Below are positions 7,849 through 17,099 of a stretch of 64,000 bases of DNA, piece after piece; positions within the stretch are counted from its first letter, which is position 1; each line of letters begins with the position of its first letter. Source of the stretch: Alkalihalobacillus sp047302405. Its GTDB lineage: Bacteria > Bacillota > Bacilli > Bacillales > Bacillaceae_D. Below the pieces are notes generated by a model. The model worked only from the letters and a program-made list of their open reading frames with translations, searched no databases and was not told the DNA's origin. Location of the stretch: assembly GCF_047302405.1 (NCBI RefSeq), contig NZ_CP154853.1, positions 3,348,001 through 3,412,000 of the forward strand, in the 5' to 3' direction. The position numbers and the translations under genes are program-made.

Positions 7849-9855
7849 TTATATTTTAAATTTATGAATAAGGGTCTGTAACTCCTCTGCTAAAGTAGCT
7901 AATAAAGCTGAGGTAGCTTGAATCTCTTCCATTGAGGCAAGTTGCTCTTGGGTCGCTCCTGCCATTTCATCTGCTACAGAAGAGTTTTCGTTTGAGATAA
8001 TTAAGAGTTGATTAGATGAGGAGTTAACCACTTCTATATTTCGGGAAATTTGTTCTGAAATAAGGGCAACCTCTTCTATTCTCGGAGAAATGTCCTGAAA
8101 CCCTTCCATAATCGCCTTAAACTTCTCGGTCGTATTTGTTGATATTTGTAAACCAGACTCAACGATATGGGTCGCTTCCTTCATGCCATCAACCGTTTCT
8201 TCTGTATCCGTTAAAATCGCTTTAATCAACGAAGCAATTTGATTTGCTGAATGGTCAGACTCTTTAGCTAGTTTGCCAATCTCGGCTGCTACGACTGCAA
8301 AGCCTTTACCACTTTCGCCCGCTCTAGCCGCTTCAATCGAAGCATTTAAAGCAAGTAAGTTTGTCTGACTAGCAATCCCACTAATGACATCGACAATCAT
8401 GCCAATTTCTTTTGAGCGATCCTGCAGTGATTTGATTTGCAGATTCGATTTTTCAACCGATTGGGCAATGGAGGCCATCTGACCCATCGTTTGTTCTACG
8501 GATCGGTTTCCTTCTTCCGCTTGCTCGATAGCCGCTTTTGTTAAATGCGAAACACTCAACGCATTACTTGTCACATGGTTAATGTCTTCTGTTACTTGAT
8601 TTAATGCCTCTGCATTCGATTGATAATTTTCATTTTGAGTTTCTACCCTGCCAGCCATTTCTTGAATAGAAGTGGCAATATATTCGGTCGCTCTAGTTGA
8701 CTGTTCAGAGCTAGCAGATAGTTGCTCGGAGGATGCCGCCATATTTTCAGATTTACTCGCTACCTCTTGAATAACTGCTTTTAGATCACGAGCCATTTCA
8801 TTAAATGATTGTGATAATTCACCTAGCTCATCCTTTGATTTCACATCGATTTGTTCTTTCAAATCACCTTTACTAATTTTAGCGGCAGAATCTCTCAATC
8901 TAAATAACGGTTTTGTAATGTTTAAAATGAGGAATACAACCAAAACACCACCAAGGATAATAGATGGAATTAATACCAATAGAGTTCGATACAAAATCGG
9001 TCTAGACAAGGATGCAATTTCTTGATTATCAACTACTCCAGCAACTTTCCAACCCGTTATCTCATTCGTTTCATAAATAAGCCATAAATTTTGCTGTTCA
9101 TAACTAAATTCAAATTCCCCTGATGCCTCTTGGTACATCCTATCTATGAAGGGTTCATTCACTTGAACGCCCATTTCCTCTGTAGGACTTACGATAATAT
9201 AACGATTTTCGTCTAAAATCATCGCAAAACCTTCTTTTCCAACTTTCACCTGCTCAGTCGTATTTAATAACTGATTTAAATTAATATCCATTGAAACAAC
9301 ACCAGAACCATCATTAGTTGTTCTAGCAATCGATACAACTAAATGTCCAGTGTCAGCTGATACATATGGTTCTGTGATAATAACTTCTCCTGATTGCTCC
9401 CTTGCTAAAAGATACCAAGGTCTTTGGCGTGGATCGTAATCATCCCCATACTCCCCAGGTGGAACTTGGATCATATCACCTAATTCTGTCCCAACATATA
9501 CACTTTCTAACCCAGAAAATAACTCCATATATTGTGAAAAATATGCTCTAACTTCTGGACTTTCTTCCCCCTCATACATGTCTGCTCTTATAATATTTGC
9601 AAAATAATCGATGTTTTCTATTTTTGGTTCGATCGTACTTGTAATCAAATCTTCAATAAAATCCACACTCGAAGTAGCACTAATCATATATTGTTCGGCT
9701 ATCTCATCCTTTGCTTTTTCATAAGATAAGAACCCAATCAAACTAGTTGGGACGAGTAACACGATGATAAAAACAACGATTAACTTGTTTTTAATCGTAA
9801 ATCGATTAAGAACAGACCCCTTTTTAATCGCTTTATTTCTTTGATTTAGCTGCAT
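7849..9855 (-). CDS. Methyl-accepting chemotaxis protein with dCache sensor
   Basis: 668 residues from the ATG at 9855, which follows GGGGGGAG; an in-frame start 27 bases earlier is less well placed. Layout: TM1 about 23-43, extracellular double-Cache domain about 45-285, TM2 about 291-312, HAMP about 313-365, then a long cytoplasmic signalling coiled coil with the conserved tip SQTNLLALNASIEAARAGE. The Cache domain contains Y-x4-R-x-WY (YDPRQRPWY), then EPYVSAD and SMDI, which match the amino-acid-binding dCache_1AA pattern, so an amino-acid ligand is plausible. A sigma-D-like promoter precedes it. It would signal through CheA/CheW to the flagellar motor. Confidence 0.93.
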   Translation of the reverse strand: MQLNQRNKAIKKGSVLNRFTIKNKLIVVFIIVLLVPTSLIGFLSYEKAKDEIAEQYMISATSSVDFIEDLITSTIEPKIENIDYFANIIRADMYEGEESPEVRAYFSQYMELFSGLESVYVGTELGDMIQVPPGEYGDDYDPRQRPWYLLAREQSGEVIITEPYVSADTGHLVVSIARTTNDGSGVVSMDINLNQLLNTTEQVKVGKEGFAMILDENRYIIVSPTEEMGVQVNEPFIDRMYQEASGEFEFSYEQQNLWLIYETNEITGWKVAGVVDNQEIASLSRPILYRTLLVLIPSIILGGVLVVFLILNITKPLFRLRDSAAKISKGDLKEQIDVKSKDELGELSQSFNEMARDLKAVIQEVASKSENMAASSEQLSASSEQSTRATEYIATSIQEMAGRVETQNENYQSNAEALNQVTEDINHVTSNALSVSHLTKAAIEQAEEGNRSVEQTMGQMASIAQSVEKSNLQIKSLQDRSKEIGMIVDVISGIASQTNLLALNASIEAARAGESGKGFAVVAAEIGKLAKESDHSANQIASLIKAILTDTEETVDGMKEATHIVESGLQISTNTTEKFKAIMEGFQDISPRIEEVALISEQISRNIEVVNSSSNQLLIISNENSSVADEMAGATQEQLASMEEIQATSALLATLAEELQTLIHKFKI

Positions 9856-9906
9856 ATTCAAAACGCTCCCCCCAATATACAAAACAAATTTCCTCTATCT
9901 TTATTT

Positions 9907-9933
9907 ATATCGGTCAAAAGTCATAGTTTTATA
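9907..9933 (-). promoter_or_regulatory. Sigma-D-like promoter of the chemoreceptor
   Basis: The minus strand has TATAAAA and, after 13-15 bases, ACCGATAT. The sigma-D consensus is TAAA, about 15 bases, GCCGATAT. It lies 52 bases upstream of the start, and sigma-D control is expected for chemotaxis receptors in Bacillus. The remainder of 9856-10177 holds only the start region of the next gene. Confidence 0.6.
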
Positions 9934-10177
9934 GAGCGAAAGTCATATTTCCAAAAGTCAGATTATTAGTCCTAACATCCCATTTCTTTAATAGAGCCGG
10001 CAACTTCATTCCATAAAGTAGCGTGACTCTGCTTCTAATAGTTTCCCTCTTAAACAAAAAAATTTCTCAAACTAATAGATAGAGAGCAAATTCCCGTCAG
10101 CGTCCCTCTTTTTTATTTTTGTCTTTCTCGTGGTAAAATGAAAACTGAATACTATCGATTAAGGAGATCTGATTCAT

Positions 10178-10786
10178 ATGGCCCGTTTGAATGCAGCCGA
10201 TTTAGACAAAAAAAAATTAGAGAGAAAAGAACAAATCATGCGTGCTGCCATTAAGGTTTTTGCCGAGAATGGTGTAAAACTTACGAAAATCAGCATGATA
10301 GCCAAGGAAGCTGGAATTAGCCATGGCTTAGTTTATCACTATTTTAACTCAAAAGAAGAAGTACTATATCAGAGCCTTGAGTGGACAATGAATGCGGATG
10401 AAACTCGTACATATCTGCAACAACTCGACGAAAAACCAATATCCCCTTTAGAAAAAATAACAGAGTTTACAAAGTTCGCTATTTTATCAAGTGAGTTTGG
10501 AACAAGTGATATTTTTCGCATCATCCAACACTTAGAGGACTCAGAGGATGTCCCAAACCATGTAAAAACTTTAACCGAAAATGCAGGCGTCCTTTATTTT
10601 GAATTTTTTATCCCTATATTTACAGAGGGACAAAGTGTAGGGCAGATCATTGAAGGCGATCCTAACGAATTAGTCGCCCTTTATTTAAGCCTTATTTCAG
10701 GTATCATGGCCGATGAACCTAATTGGTGGAAAGACAAACTTGATTACAAAGTCTCTATTCTCTTAAGAATGATTTCGACTCGTTAA
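10178..10786 (+). CDS. TetR/AcrR-family regulator of downstream ABC exporter
   Basis: A 202-residue regulator. The TetR DNA-binding domain occupies about residues 15-65 (KISMIAKEAGISHGLVYHYF then NSKEEVL); the C-terminal part is the usual variable ligand-binding domain. The ATG is preceded by GGAGATCTG, and an extended -10 element TGGTAAAAT lies at 10131-10139. The gene is directly upstream of and codirectional with a Drr-type ABC exporter whose promoter carries two near-identical palindromic sites, so it most likely represses that exporter until an exported compound binds. Confidence 0.9.
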   Translation: MARLNAADLDKKKLERKEQIMRAAIKVFAENGVKLTKISMIAKEAGISHGLVYHYFNSKEEVLYQSLEWTMNADETRTYLQQLDEKPISPLEKITEFTKFAILSSEFGTSDIFRIIQHLEDSEDVPNHVKTLTENAGVLYFEFFIPIFTEGQSVGQIIEGDPNELVALYLSLISGIMADEPNWWKDKLDYKVSILLRMISTR

Positions 10787-10833
10787 ACTCTAATCAACTA
10801 ACCCCTTCTCTTAACAAAATCCCAAAATAAAGA

Positions 10834-10862
10834 TTGACAAAGTGAAGGTGTTATTATAAATT
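10834..10862 (+). promoter_or_regulatory. Promoter of the Drr-type exporter operon
   Basis: TTGACA at 10834-10839, a 17-base spacer, and TAAATT at 10857-10862. Transcription would start at about 10868, inside the first operator copy. Confidence 0.6.
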
Positions 10863-10866
10863 TATG

Positions 10867-10941
10867 TTGACTGAACTAATCAATCAATAAAATTAGTCGG
10901 TCATTATTTTTGGTTTTTAATTGACTGAACAAGTCAATCAA
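10867..10941 (+). promoter_or_regulatory. Two operator copies upstream of ABC exporter
   Basis: TTGACTGAACTAATCAATCA at 10867-10886 and TTGACTGAACAAGTCAATCA at 10921-10940 differ at only two positions. Each contains an inverted repeat (TTGACT/AGTCAA in the second copy). They lie between the promoter and the exporter start codon, the expected place for TetR-family repressor sites. Confidence 0.65.
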
Positions 10942-10963
10942 TATAAAGGGAAGGGTTTTTTTT

Positions 10964-11905
10964 ATGAATAATACCGTCATATCGGTAAAAGATTTACGTA
11001 AGACCTATGGCAAACAAATCGTGCTTGATGGACTTAACTTTGACGTAACAAGCGGCTCTATTTTTGCCTTGCTTGGAGAAAATGGAGCTGGTAAAACAAC
11101 GACCGTTCGTATTTTATCGACATTAATTCAGGCAGATAGTGGCACCGTGAATGTCGGAGGGTTTGACACGAGACGTGACGCCCATTCCGTTAAGAAAATC
11201 ATAAGTTTAACTGGGCAATTCGCCGCTGTAGATGAACTGCTAACAGGAGAAGAAAATTTGATGATGATGGGGCGTTTAAATCATCTCGACCGACAATCGG
11301 TAAAAAGAAGAACGGCTGAGCTTCTTGAACAGTTCGAATTAACAGATGCCGCCAAAAAACAAGCAAAAACCTATTCCGGTGGAATGCGACGCAGACTTGA
11401 TATTGCGATTAGCTTACTCGCTTCACCGTCCGTCATCTTTTTAGATGAACCGACAACGGGGTTAGATCCACGCAGTCGAAGAAATATGTGGAATTTGATT
11501 CAAGACCTTGCCAAGAGCGGTGTCACAATCTTCTTAACGACCCAATACTTAGAAGAGGCCGATCAACTTGCCGATAAAATTGCCGTGATTGACGGCGGAA
11601 AAATGGTCGTAGAAGGCACAGCCGAAGAGCTAAAACGTATGATTGGTGAAGAAAGGCTTGAATTTACGTTTAGTGAGGATAGCGAATTTCAACACGCTCA
11701 AACCCTTTTACAAGGGCAAGTCAACGAGACTGACCGAAGCATTTCCGTTATTGCCAATTCAACGGAAAATTTACGGCAGTTATTAAACACCTTACATGAG
11801 CACAACATCAATCCAACATCCGTTACTTTCCGCAAACCAACATTAGATGATGTGTTTTTAGACATCACCAATCGAAAACGAAAGGAGCTGACCATAAATG
11901 GGTGA
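10964..11905 (+). CDS. Drr-type ABC exporter ATP-binding protein
   Basis: A 313-residue ATPase of the daunorubicin-resistance (DrrA) family. Walker A is GENGAGKTT at 38-46, the signature YSGGMRRRLDIA starts at 137, Walker B with DEPTTGLDPRSR is at 157-172, and the usual switch-histidine segment reads FLTTQYLEEAD, with Gln replacing His, a substitution typical of DrrA proteins. A C-terminal extension includes TLDDVFL. The gene overlaps the permease gene by eight bases. Probable role is export of a hydrophobic toxic compound, under control of the adjacent TetR protein. Confidence 0.93.
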   Translation: MNNTVISVKDLRKTYGKQIVLDGLNFDVTSGSIFALLGENGAGKTTTVRILSTLIQADSGTVNVGGFDTRRDAHSVKKIISLTGQFAAVDELLTGEENLMMMGRLNHLDRQSVKRRTAELLEQFELTDAAKKQAKTYSGGMRRRLDIAISLLASPSVIFLDEPTTGLDPRSRRNMWNLIQDLAKSGVTIFLTTQYLEEADQLADKIAVIDGGKMVVEGTAEELKRMIGEERLEFTFSEDSEFQHAQTLLQGQVNETDRSISVIANSTENLRQLLNTLHEHNINPTSVTFRKPTLDDVFLDITNRKRKELTING

Positions 11906-12671
11906 ATCTAAATTGTATTGGGCTTTGTTAGACGGATGGACAATGACACAACGTAGTTTTAAACATACTTTCCGTCAACCAGAATCACTATTAATGGCAA
12001 TCGGATTACCCATCGCCATTATGATCATGTTTGTTTACGTTTTTGGCGGGGCGATTCAGACAGGAACCGACTATGTTAATTATGTTGTTCCTGGCGTCAT
12101 TATTACTTGTGTCGGGTTTGGGAGTTCTCTGATAACAGTCAGTGTGACACAAGACATGGTTGGTGGGTTATTTGAGCGCTTCCGGACGATGCCTCTCCTT
12201 CCCTCCTCTTTAATGCTTGGTCATGTCATCGGTGGGTTTGTTCGTAACGCGATGGCCACGACGGTCATTTTCCTTGTTGCTTTGCTTATTGGGTTCCAGC
12301 CAAATGCAAGCTTTCTCGAATGGCTTGGTGTCATTGGGGTTTTGTCTCTTTATATGTTCTCACTTAATTGGCTGTTTGTTGCGATCGGATTAATTACTAA
12401 AAGTGTTGAAACAGCCAACGCTGCCACATTCCCTATGCTATTTTTTCCTTATGTGAGTAGTGCCTTTGTGCCGACAGAAACCATGCCGACTTGGTTACAT
12501 GCTTTTGCAGAAAACCAACCAATGACCCCGCTCATTGAAACTTTACGTGGGCTTTTGCTTGGTACACCAATTGATAATAACCTTTGGTTAACATTAGCCT
12601 GGTTTGGTGGACTACTGATCGTATCATTTATTTTTGCCATTATTTTATTTAAAAGACGTAAAAGAGTCTAA
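11898..12671 (+). CDS. Drr-type ABC exporter permease
   Basis: A 257-residue ABC-2 membrane subunit with about six transmembrane segments. It starts at ATG 11898 inside the end of the ATPase gene, with AAGGAG at 11881-11886 upstream. The early segment RQPESLLMAIGLPIAIMI and the motif ERFRTMPLLPSS near residues 93-104 are characteristic of DrrB-type permeases. It forms the exporter with the preceding ATPase. No substrate can be assigned. Confidence 0.92.
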   Translation: MGESKLYWALLDGWTMTQRSFKHTFRQPESLLMAIGLPIAIMIMFVYVFGGAIQTGTDYVNYVVPGVIITCVGFGSSLITVSVTQDMVGGLFERFRTMPLLPSSLMLGHVIGGFVRNAMATTVIFLVALLIGFQPNASFLEWLGVIGVLSLYMFSLNWLFVAIGLITKSVETANAATFPMLFFPYVSSAFVPTETMPTWLHAFAENQPMTPLIETLRGLLLGTPIDNNLWLTLAWFGGLLIVSFIFAIILFKRRKRV

Positions 12672-12789
12672 GTAAACTATAGAAAACAGCCCACAGTATC
12701 ATTTGGAGGCCACTGAAAAAGTAGGTTCTGTGACTAAAAGAAAAGGAAATTCATTCAATGTTATTTTCTATCTTTTTTTGATGACCAAA

Positions 12790-12894
12790 ACGGAACGAGC
12801 GGAATGCCCGGAGACTCCTGCGGGAATAGTGAAGGACGGGAGACCCCGTAGCGTAGCGAGGAGGCTCCCGATTCACCCGCGGAACGCGTAGGGC
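12790..12894 (+). repeat. GC-rich palindromic dispersed element, copy 1
   Basis: A GC-rich island in an AT-rich gap. It contains GGAGACTCCTGCGGG, ACGGGAGACCCCG, GCGAGGAGGCTCCCG and TTCACCCGCGG, and folds into a long hairpin (GCGGG with CCCGC, TGAA with TTCA, CGGGAG with CTCCCG). The same order of motifs occurs inverted at 26548-26625. Elements of this kind recur between genes in many Bacillaceae as I remember them; function is unknown. The rest of 12672-13063 shows no supported gene. Confidence 0.8.
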
Positions 12895-13063
12895 ATGCAG
12901 CTCGTGGAGTAGGCTAACTAATGTAACCCTATTTCAGTTCCTTCATCATTTGCAGACATTATTGTAGGGCTGTTTTAAATACAATGTCTTTTCGATGCAA
13001 ATTCCATTAGAATACCCTTTACATCAAATGATCAGTTAAAACCATTACTATTCGACGTATCCC

Positions 13064-14197
13064 TTAACCCTGTTGCACTTTTCCTTTTGTTCCGAAATCT
13101 ATAATCGTTAGATCGATACTATATTGAATATCTGCTTCTACAAATATTTCGTCCCAATTATCTTTATACTCTTTCCAAAATGGATAATGTTGAACTCTAA
13201 CATATTTAACTAAATTAATCGGATCCGTTTGATATTCTGTTTGCAATTGTTGAATCATTTTCTTCACTTGTTCTTCTAATTGTTTCTCAAATATGACTTC
13301 TAGTTTTTTGAGATAATCCGGATTAAAAGCATCTTCATTCGGATCCCAATTTTCCGCAAGTCTTCCTCGTGATTCCATATCAATATTAAAAAAAACTTGT
13401 TCGTTTTCAAGCCTTGTTTCAACCGATTTTAATTTCGCATCTAATATTTCATAAACGACTCGATATCCATCGATTTCTCCATCAACCATCCCACCTTCTA
13501 TATCACCACTTAACCAATTAAGACTACTTATTTGTTCTGGAGTAAATTCCCCCTCTATATGAACGCCGTTTTTTAGAATCTCTCCCCCATTTAACTTGAG
13601 CTCTTCATTAACGATCGAAACTTTTGGCATCACAATGGAAAAACCACGTTGGATATAATCTGACAATTTACCCAAAGTTACTGGTCGCATAATTTCCGAG
13701 GATCGCTCATAATTCTGTGAAAGTGCATCAAGAATTTGTGATGTTGGTGCAGCGCCACTTTCATTCGGATAGGTAAAGATTTTATTCAAAGGTTCATCTG
13801 TCACAAAAACTCGAATCCCACGTCTCGTTCGTTCATCTCTAATTTTTTGATTAATAAGTTGTTCTGCCGTCCACTTTTTTAAAGCTTCGCTATGGATTAC
13901 AAGAACGAGCTGGTGATCACTAATAATTCCTTGGTCTATTAACTCAAGTCTTCGGATAGCTTCTAGAGAGGTTCTTCCTGTTGTTCGTAAATTTCGATAA
14001 GTTAATTCAGAGCTTTGCTCATTTCCAATCGGTAAGTATAACTGTGTCAGCAATTCGATGTTCTCCTCATTATCTGAATCTATCCCAATACCTACTCCCA
14101 TTACTAATGAAACATCCTCGATATTAGAACTGTCCCAACAGCTTACAAGGAGCAATGTACAACTCAAGAAAAGTATTTTTTTCACTATCGCTCTCAT
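13064..14197 (-). CDS. gerC: Spore germinant receptor, C subunit (lipoprotein)
   Basis: 377 residues from the ATG at 14197, which overlaps the upstream GerB stop by four bases (ATGA) and follows AAAGGTGAGG. The signal peptide carries the lipobox LLVSC, so Cys becomes lipidated on the outer face of the spore inner membrane. WDSSNIED directly after it and the C-terminal (K)YVRVQHYPFWKEYKDNW region are typical of GerAC-family proteins. It is the last gene of a gerA-gerB-gerC operon. A and B subunits form the membrane part of the receptor and C is essential for function. The germinant cannot be assigned from sequence. Confidence 0.93.
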   Translation of the reverse strand: MRAIVKKILFLSCTLLLVSCWDSSNIEDVSLVMGVGIGIDSDNEENIELLTQLYLPIGNEQSSELTYRNLRTTGRTSLEAIRRLELIDQGIISDHQLVLVIHSEALKKWTAEQLINQKIRDERTRRGIRVFVTDEPLNKIFTYPNESGAAPTSQILDALSQNYERSSEIMRPVTLGKLSDYIQRGFSIVMPKVSIVNEELKLNGGEILKNGVHIEGEFTPEQISSLNWLSGDIEGGMVDGEIDGYRVVYEILDAKLKSVETRLENEQVFFNIDMESRGRLAENWDPNEDAFNPDYLKKLEVIFEKQLEEQVKKMIQQLQTEYQTDPINLVKYVRVQHYPFWKEYKDNWDEIFVEADIQYSIDLTIIDFGTKGKVQQG

Positions 14198-15294
14198 GCC
14201 CTCACCTTTTTCTTGATCGAAACGAGGATATAGCAAACAAATGGCAATATAACAAAGATAAAGACAAAGACATACTGCTGCCATGTACTTACTTTTTGAA
14301 TTTGAAAAGTCGTTTCTGGCAATACAGCAATTACTGCAGCTATAATAGTACAACTTAAAAGTAAATATCCTCTACGAATAGGTAAGCTCTTATCTAAAAG
14401 GTACACCGCAGCATACAAGGCAATCATACTAGTCGTAAAAAATTGTAATGTCCAAGCCGTAATTAAAAAAGTATCCATTCGTTCCGTAAATAGTACATTT
14501 GTCTCGGCTGCATGAGTTAAGGTGATAGTTGGCCAAGTGAGGGTTTGAACTTCTATAACACCAAGTACAGATACAACAACTAAATACGTAACCATATAAA
14601 TAACGGTAACGAAGGCAAGTGCATAGGCTCCCCCTCGATTTGGATTGGCTTTCGATTGTAAAGATGCGAACAAAATCATCACCACTTCTATCCCTTGAAA
14701 TGACTGTAATGCATACTGTATATTTTTCACAATCGGTAGAAATCCTTCAGATGCTACGGGGCGAATATTATAAAGAACCGAATCTTTTGTTCCAATTCCT
14801 AGGACAAATAATAGAACGATCAAAGCAATCGGCAAAAAAAGACAAGCAACGCGAACTAGTGTCGGTAAAGGGTAATAAACAACATAACCACACAATAAAA
14901 TAATGAGAATTATGACCAAATAATTGGGTGTCTTTTCTAAAAGGAAATAACGAATCATTTCACTCATAGCAACCGCCTGCCATCCAGTAAGTAATAAAAA
15001 ATAACCGGAAATGAGAATACATAAAACTTTACTTACCCATCGTCCAAAAGCCTGCTCCATATAAACATCAATGGAAGGAATATCATGTGATTTAAAAGCA
15101 AAAATGATAAATAAATAGATGAGTAAAACGATGATCCCGGCCAAAAATAACGATATCCAACCATCAGCTGTACGGATGTTATCGGTAAGGGTTCTAGGCA
15201 AATTCAAAACACCCACGCCAAGCATAATTGACATAAGTAATGCAAAGAGTTGATAACTTGTGACCGTTTTTTCCGTATGTATTTTCGGATCCAA
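14194..15294 (-). CDS. gerB: Spore germinant receptor, B subunit
   Basis: A 366-residue integral membrane protein of the GerAB family (amino acid-polyamine-cation transporter fold, about ten segments). It starts with TTG at 15294, six bases after the GerA stop, with AAGGGGTGA overlapping that stop as ribosome binding site. VTSYQLFALLMSIMLGVGVL at the N-terminus is the usual first segment. B subunits contribute to germinant recognition in known receptors. Expected expression is in the forespore under sigma-G with its operon. Confidence 0.93.
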   Translation of the reverse strand: MDPKIHTEKTVTSYQLFALLMSIMLGVGVLNLPRTLTDNIRTADGWISLFLAGIIVLLIYLFIIFAFKSHDIPSIDVYMEQAFGRWVSKVLCILISGYFLLLTGWQAVAMSEMIRYFLLEKTPNYLVIILIILLCGYVVYYPLPTLVRVACLFLPIALIVLLFVLGIGTKDSVLYNIRPVASEGFLPIVKNIQYALQSFQGIEVVMILFASLQSKANPNRGGAYALAFVTVIYMVTYLVVVSVLGVIEVQTLTWPTITLTHAAETNVLFTERMDTFLITAWTLQFFTTSMIALYAAVYLLDKSLPIRRGYLLLSCTIIAAVIAVLPETTFQIQKVSTWQQYVFVFIFVILPFVCYILVSIKKKVRA

Positions 15295-15300
15295 CTGATA

Positions 15301-16719
15301 TCACCCCTTTTTATCTTTTAGGATCGTTGGCAAGCGAAACCATAAATCAGTAAACCCATGTTTTTTGAGAGAAAATTCAAATGAAAAATAGTGAACACCG
15401 TAATTATGTAAACTCGATAAATGTATCGATAGGATAATAAAAAAGCAGACAACCCCATATAAACCAAGAACAGCTGAAAAAGCGATCGCAATGAAACTAA
15501 GCAAACGAAATGACATACTTAAACTATAAATAGGAACTGCGAAGGATGAAATGGCTGTCACTGCAATAATGATTACCATAATGGAACTAACAATATGGGC
15601 ATCAACTACCGCTTGGCCGATAACAACACCACCTACTAGCCCTATTGTTTGTCCAAGTGGATTTGGTAAACGTATACTCGCTTCTCTAAGCAGCTCGACA
15701 AATAAGGTCATTACGACAACCTCTCCTACTGCTGGAAAAGGGACATTCATTCGTGTATTGATAATCGTAAGCGATAGTTCATCTGGTATTAACCCTTGGT
15801 GGAAGGAAACTAAAGCAATATAAATCGGTGGAACGAATAAAGTGATAAAAAGAGCCACATAACGCAAGATACGAATGGTAGAACCGAGCATCCACCGGTC
15901 ATAATAGTCGTCCGCCGCTTGCATTTGCTGCTCCAATGTCGTTGGGACTATACAGGCAAACGGTGATCCATCAACGAATACTGCAATTCTTCCTTCTTCA
16001 AACCCCGCTAGAACCGGATCAATTCGATCGGTGCTTTGAACCTGTGGAAAAGGGGAATAAAAGGGTGAATTATCTAATAAACTTTCGATTTTTCCAGAAT
16101 CTTCAATATTAGCTTGTTTAATTTTGTTAAGCCGTTCTTGCAATTCTGTAATCACTACTGGGTCCGTATTTTCTTTATGATAAACATAATTAACGACCTT
16201 TTGTTTATTTCCCGTTACAACTAAATGTTCTTTCGTAACAAGACTTCCATCTTCTGCAAAACGTCGAATCAGTGCGACATTTGTTTGAATATCTTCAATA
16301 AAAGAAACTTTTGGGCCTTTAATAGCTCTCTCTGTTTTTGATTCTTCTAAGTTCCTCCGCAACGCATGCTTTAAATTTAAGATGTAAACAAATGGGATAT
16401 TTTCTAAAAGCAAAATACAGCGATCTTGGTAAATGGCCTTGACAGCCTCATAAATATCTTCTTCAACTTTTTCCGCATAACGAATCGTCGGCTCATGAAA
16501 TTCCTTTTCCAACCCTTCTTTGTCAAAAAATCTCTTCGGAAGTTGTGAAAAATAATTTAGAAACACTTCCATTTTCTGCGGATCAATTTCTCCAAAATAA
16601 AAAAAAGAAATATGTCGATCTAAGCTCGGGACATACTCATGTTCCACTACTAAATCGGCTTGGTGACCAATTATTTCCTTTAATCTTTGTTTATTTTGTT
16701 TAAAGTCGGCTGAAAACAC
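15301..16719 (-). CDS. gerA: Spore germinant receptor, A subunit
   Basis: 472 residues starting at GTG 16719 behind AGAGGAGA. The hydrophilic N-terminal region of about 240 residues is followed by a C-terminal membrane domain of about five segments. GerA-family signatures are VALIRRFAEDGSL, DNSPFYSPFPQVQSTDRIDP and EGRIAVFVDGSPFACIVPT. It is first in an A-B-C operon. A weak sigma-G-like pair (GAATAA, 17 bases, CAATATA on the minus strand around 16755-16785) lies upstream. A subunits assemble as a ligand-gated ion channel in Bacillus. Confidence 0.94.
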   Translation of the reverse strand: MFSADFKQNKQRLKEIIGHQADLVVEHEYVPSLDRHISFFYFGEIDPQKMEVFLNYFSQLPKRFFDKEGLEKEFHEPTIRYAEKVEEDIYEAVKAIYQDRCILLLENIPFVYILNLKHALRRNLEESKTERAIKGPKVSFIEDIQTNVALIRRFAEDGSLVTKEHLVVTGNKQKVVNYVYHKENTDPVVITELQERLNKIKQANIEDSGKIESLLDNSPFYSPFPQVQSTDRIDPVLAGFEEGRIAVFVDGSPFACIVPTTLEQQMQAADDYYDRWMLGSTIRILRYVALFITLFVPPIYIALVSFHQGLIPDELSLTIINTRMNVPFPAVGEVVVMTLFVELLREASIRLPNPLGQTIGLVGGVVIGQAVVDAHIVSSIMVIIIAVTAISSFAVPIYSLSMSFRLLSFIAIAFSAVLGLYGVVCFFIILSIHLSSLHNYGVHYFSFEFSLKKHGFTDLWFRLPTILKDKKG

Positions 16720-16801
16720 AGGCTTTATCTCCTCTTAGTCTAATAATACTTATATTGTCATAAACAAAAGGAATTTATTCTCATTTCTAATTGAAACATG
16801 A

Positions 16802-16974
16802 ACCCTAATTAAAGTAGTTAATGATAAAGGAGGAAGTCGCGTTCTTAACTATAATAATGGGAACAACCCTGAATATAAATCGGTATTTATCAAAAAAGAA
16901 CAACGTTTAAAATCATAAGCACTGGTCAAAACGGTGAAGGCGAGCTTTTTAATGAGATTCTATCTGCTTCATAA
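16802..16974 (+). pseudogene. Possible degenerate coding relic
   Basis: One frame (16802-16918) translates to a stretch containing DKGGSRVLNYNNGNNPEY and ends FIKKEQRLKS; another frame directly after it gives IISTGQNGEGELFNEILSAS before a stop at 16974. Joined across one frameshift these read like the end of a hydrophilic protein. No start codon is present and I do not recognise the family. The rest of 16720-17039 shows only the gerA upstream region. Confidence 0.3.
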
Positions 16975-17039
16975 TATAGAGAATTATTATGAGAAGTTGC
17001 CCTACAAAAGTTGTTGATTACAAAAATTTGTAAAACAAA

Positions 17040-17092
17040 AAAAGCTGTTCCCATAAAGTCTTCTTAACGACCTTATCAGACAGCCCTCTTCA
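17040..17092 (-). terminator. Terminator of aldo/keto reductase gene
   Basis: On the minus strand GCTGTCTGATAAGGTC pairs imperfectly with GACTTTATGGGAACAGC and is followed by TTTTTTTG. Confidence 0.75.
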
Positions 17093-17099
17093 CTTTTGC

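Noticed and set aside
12703..12891. 62-residue plus-strand open frame
   Set aside because: It reads through the GC-rich palindromic element and has no sign of selection for coding.
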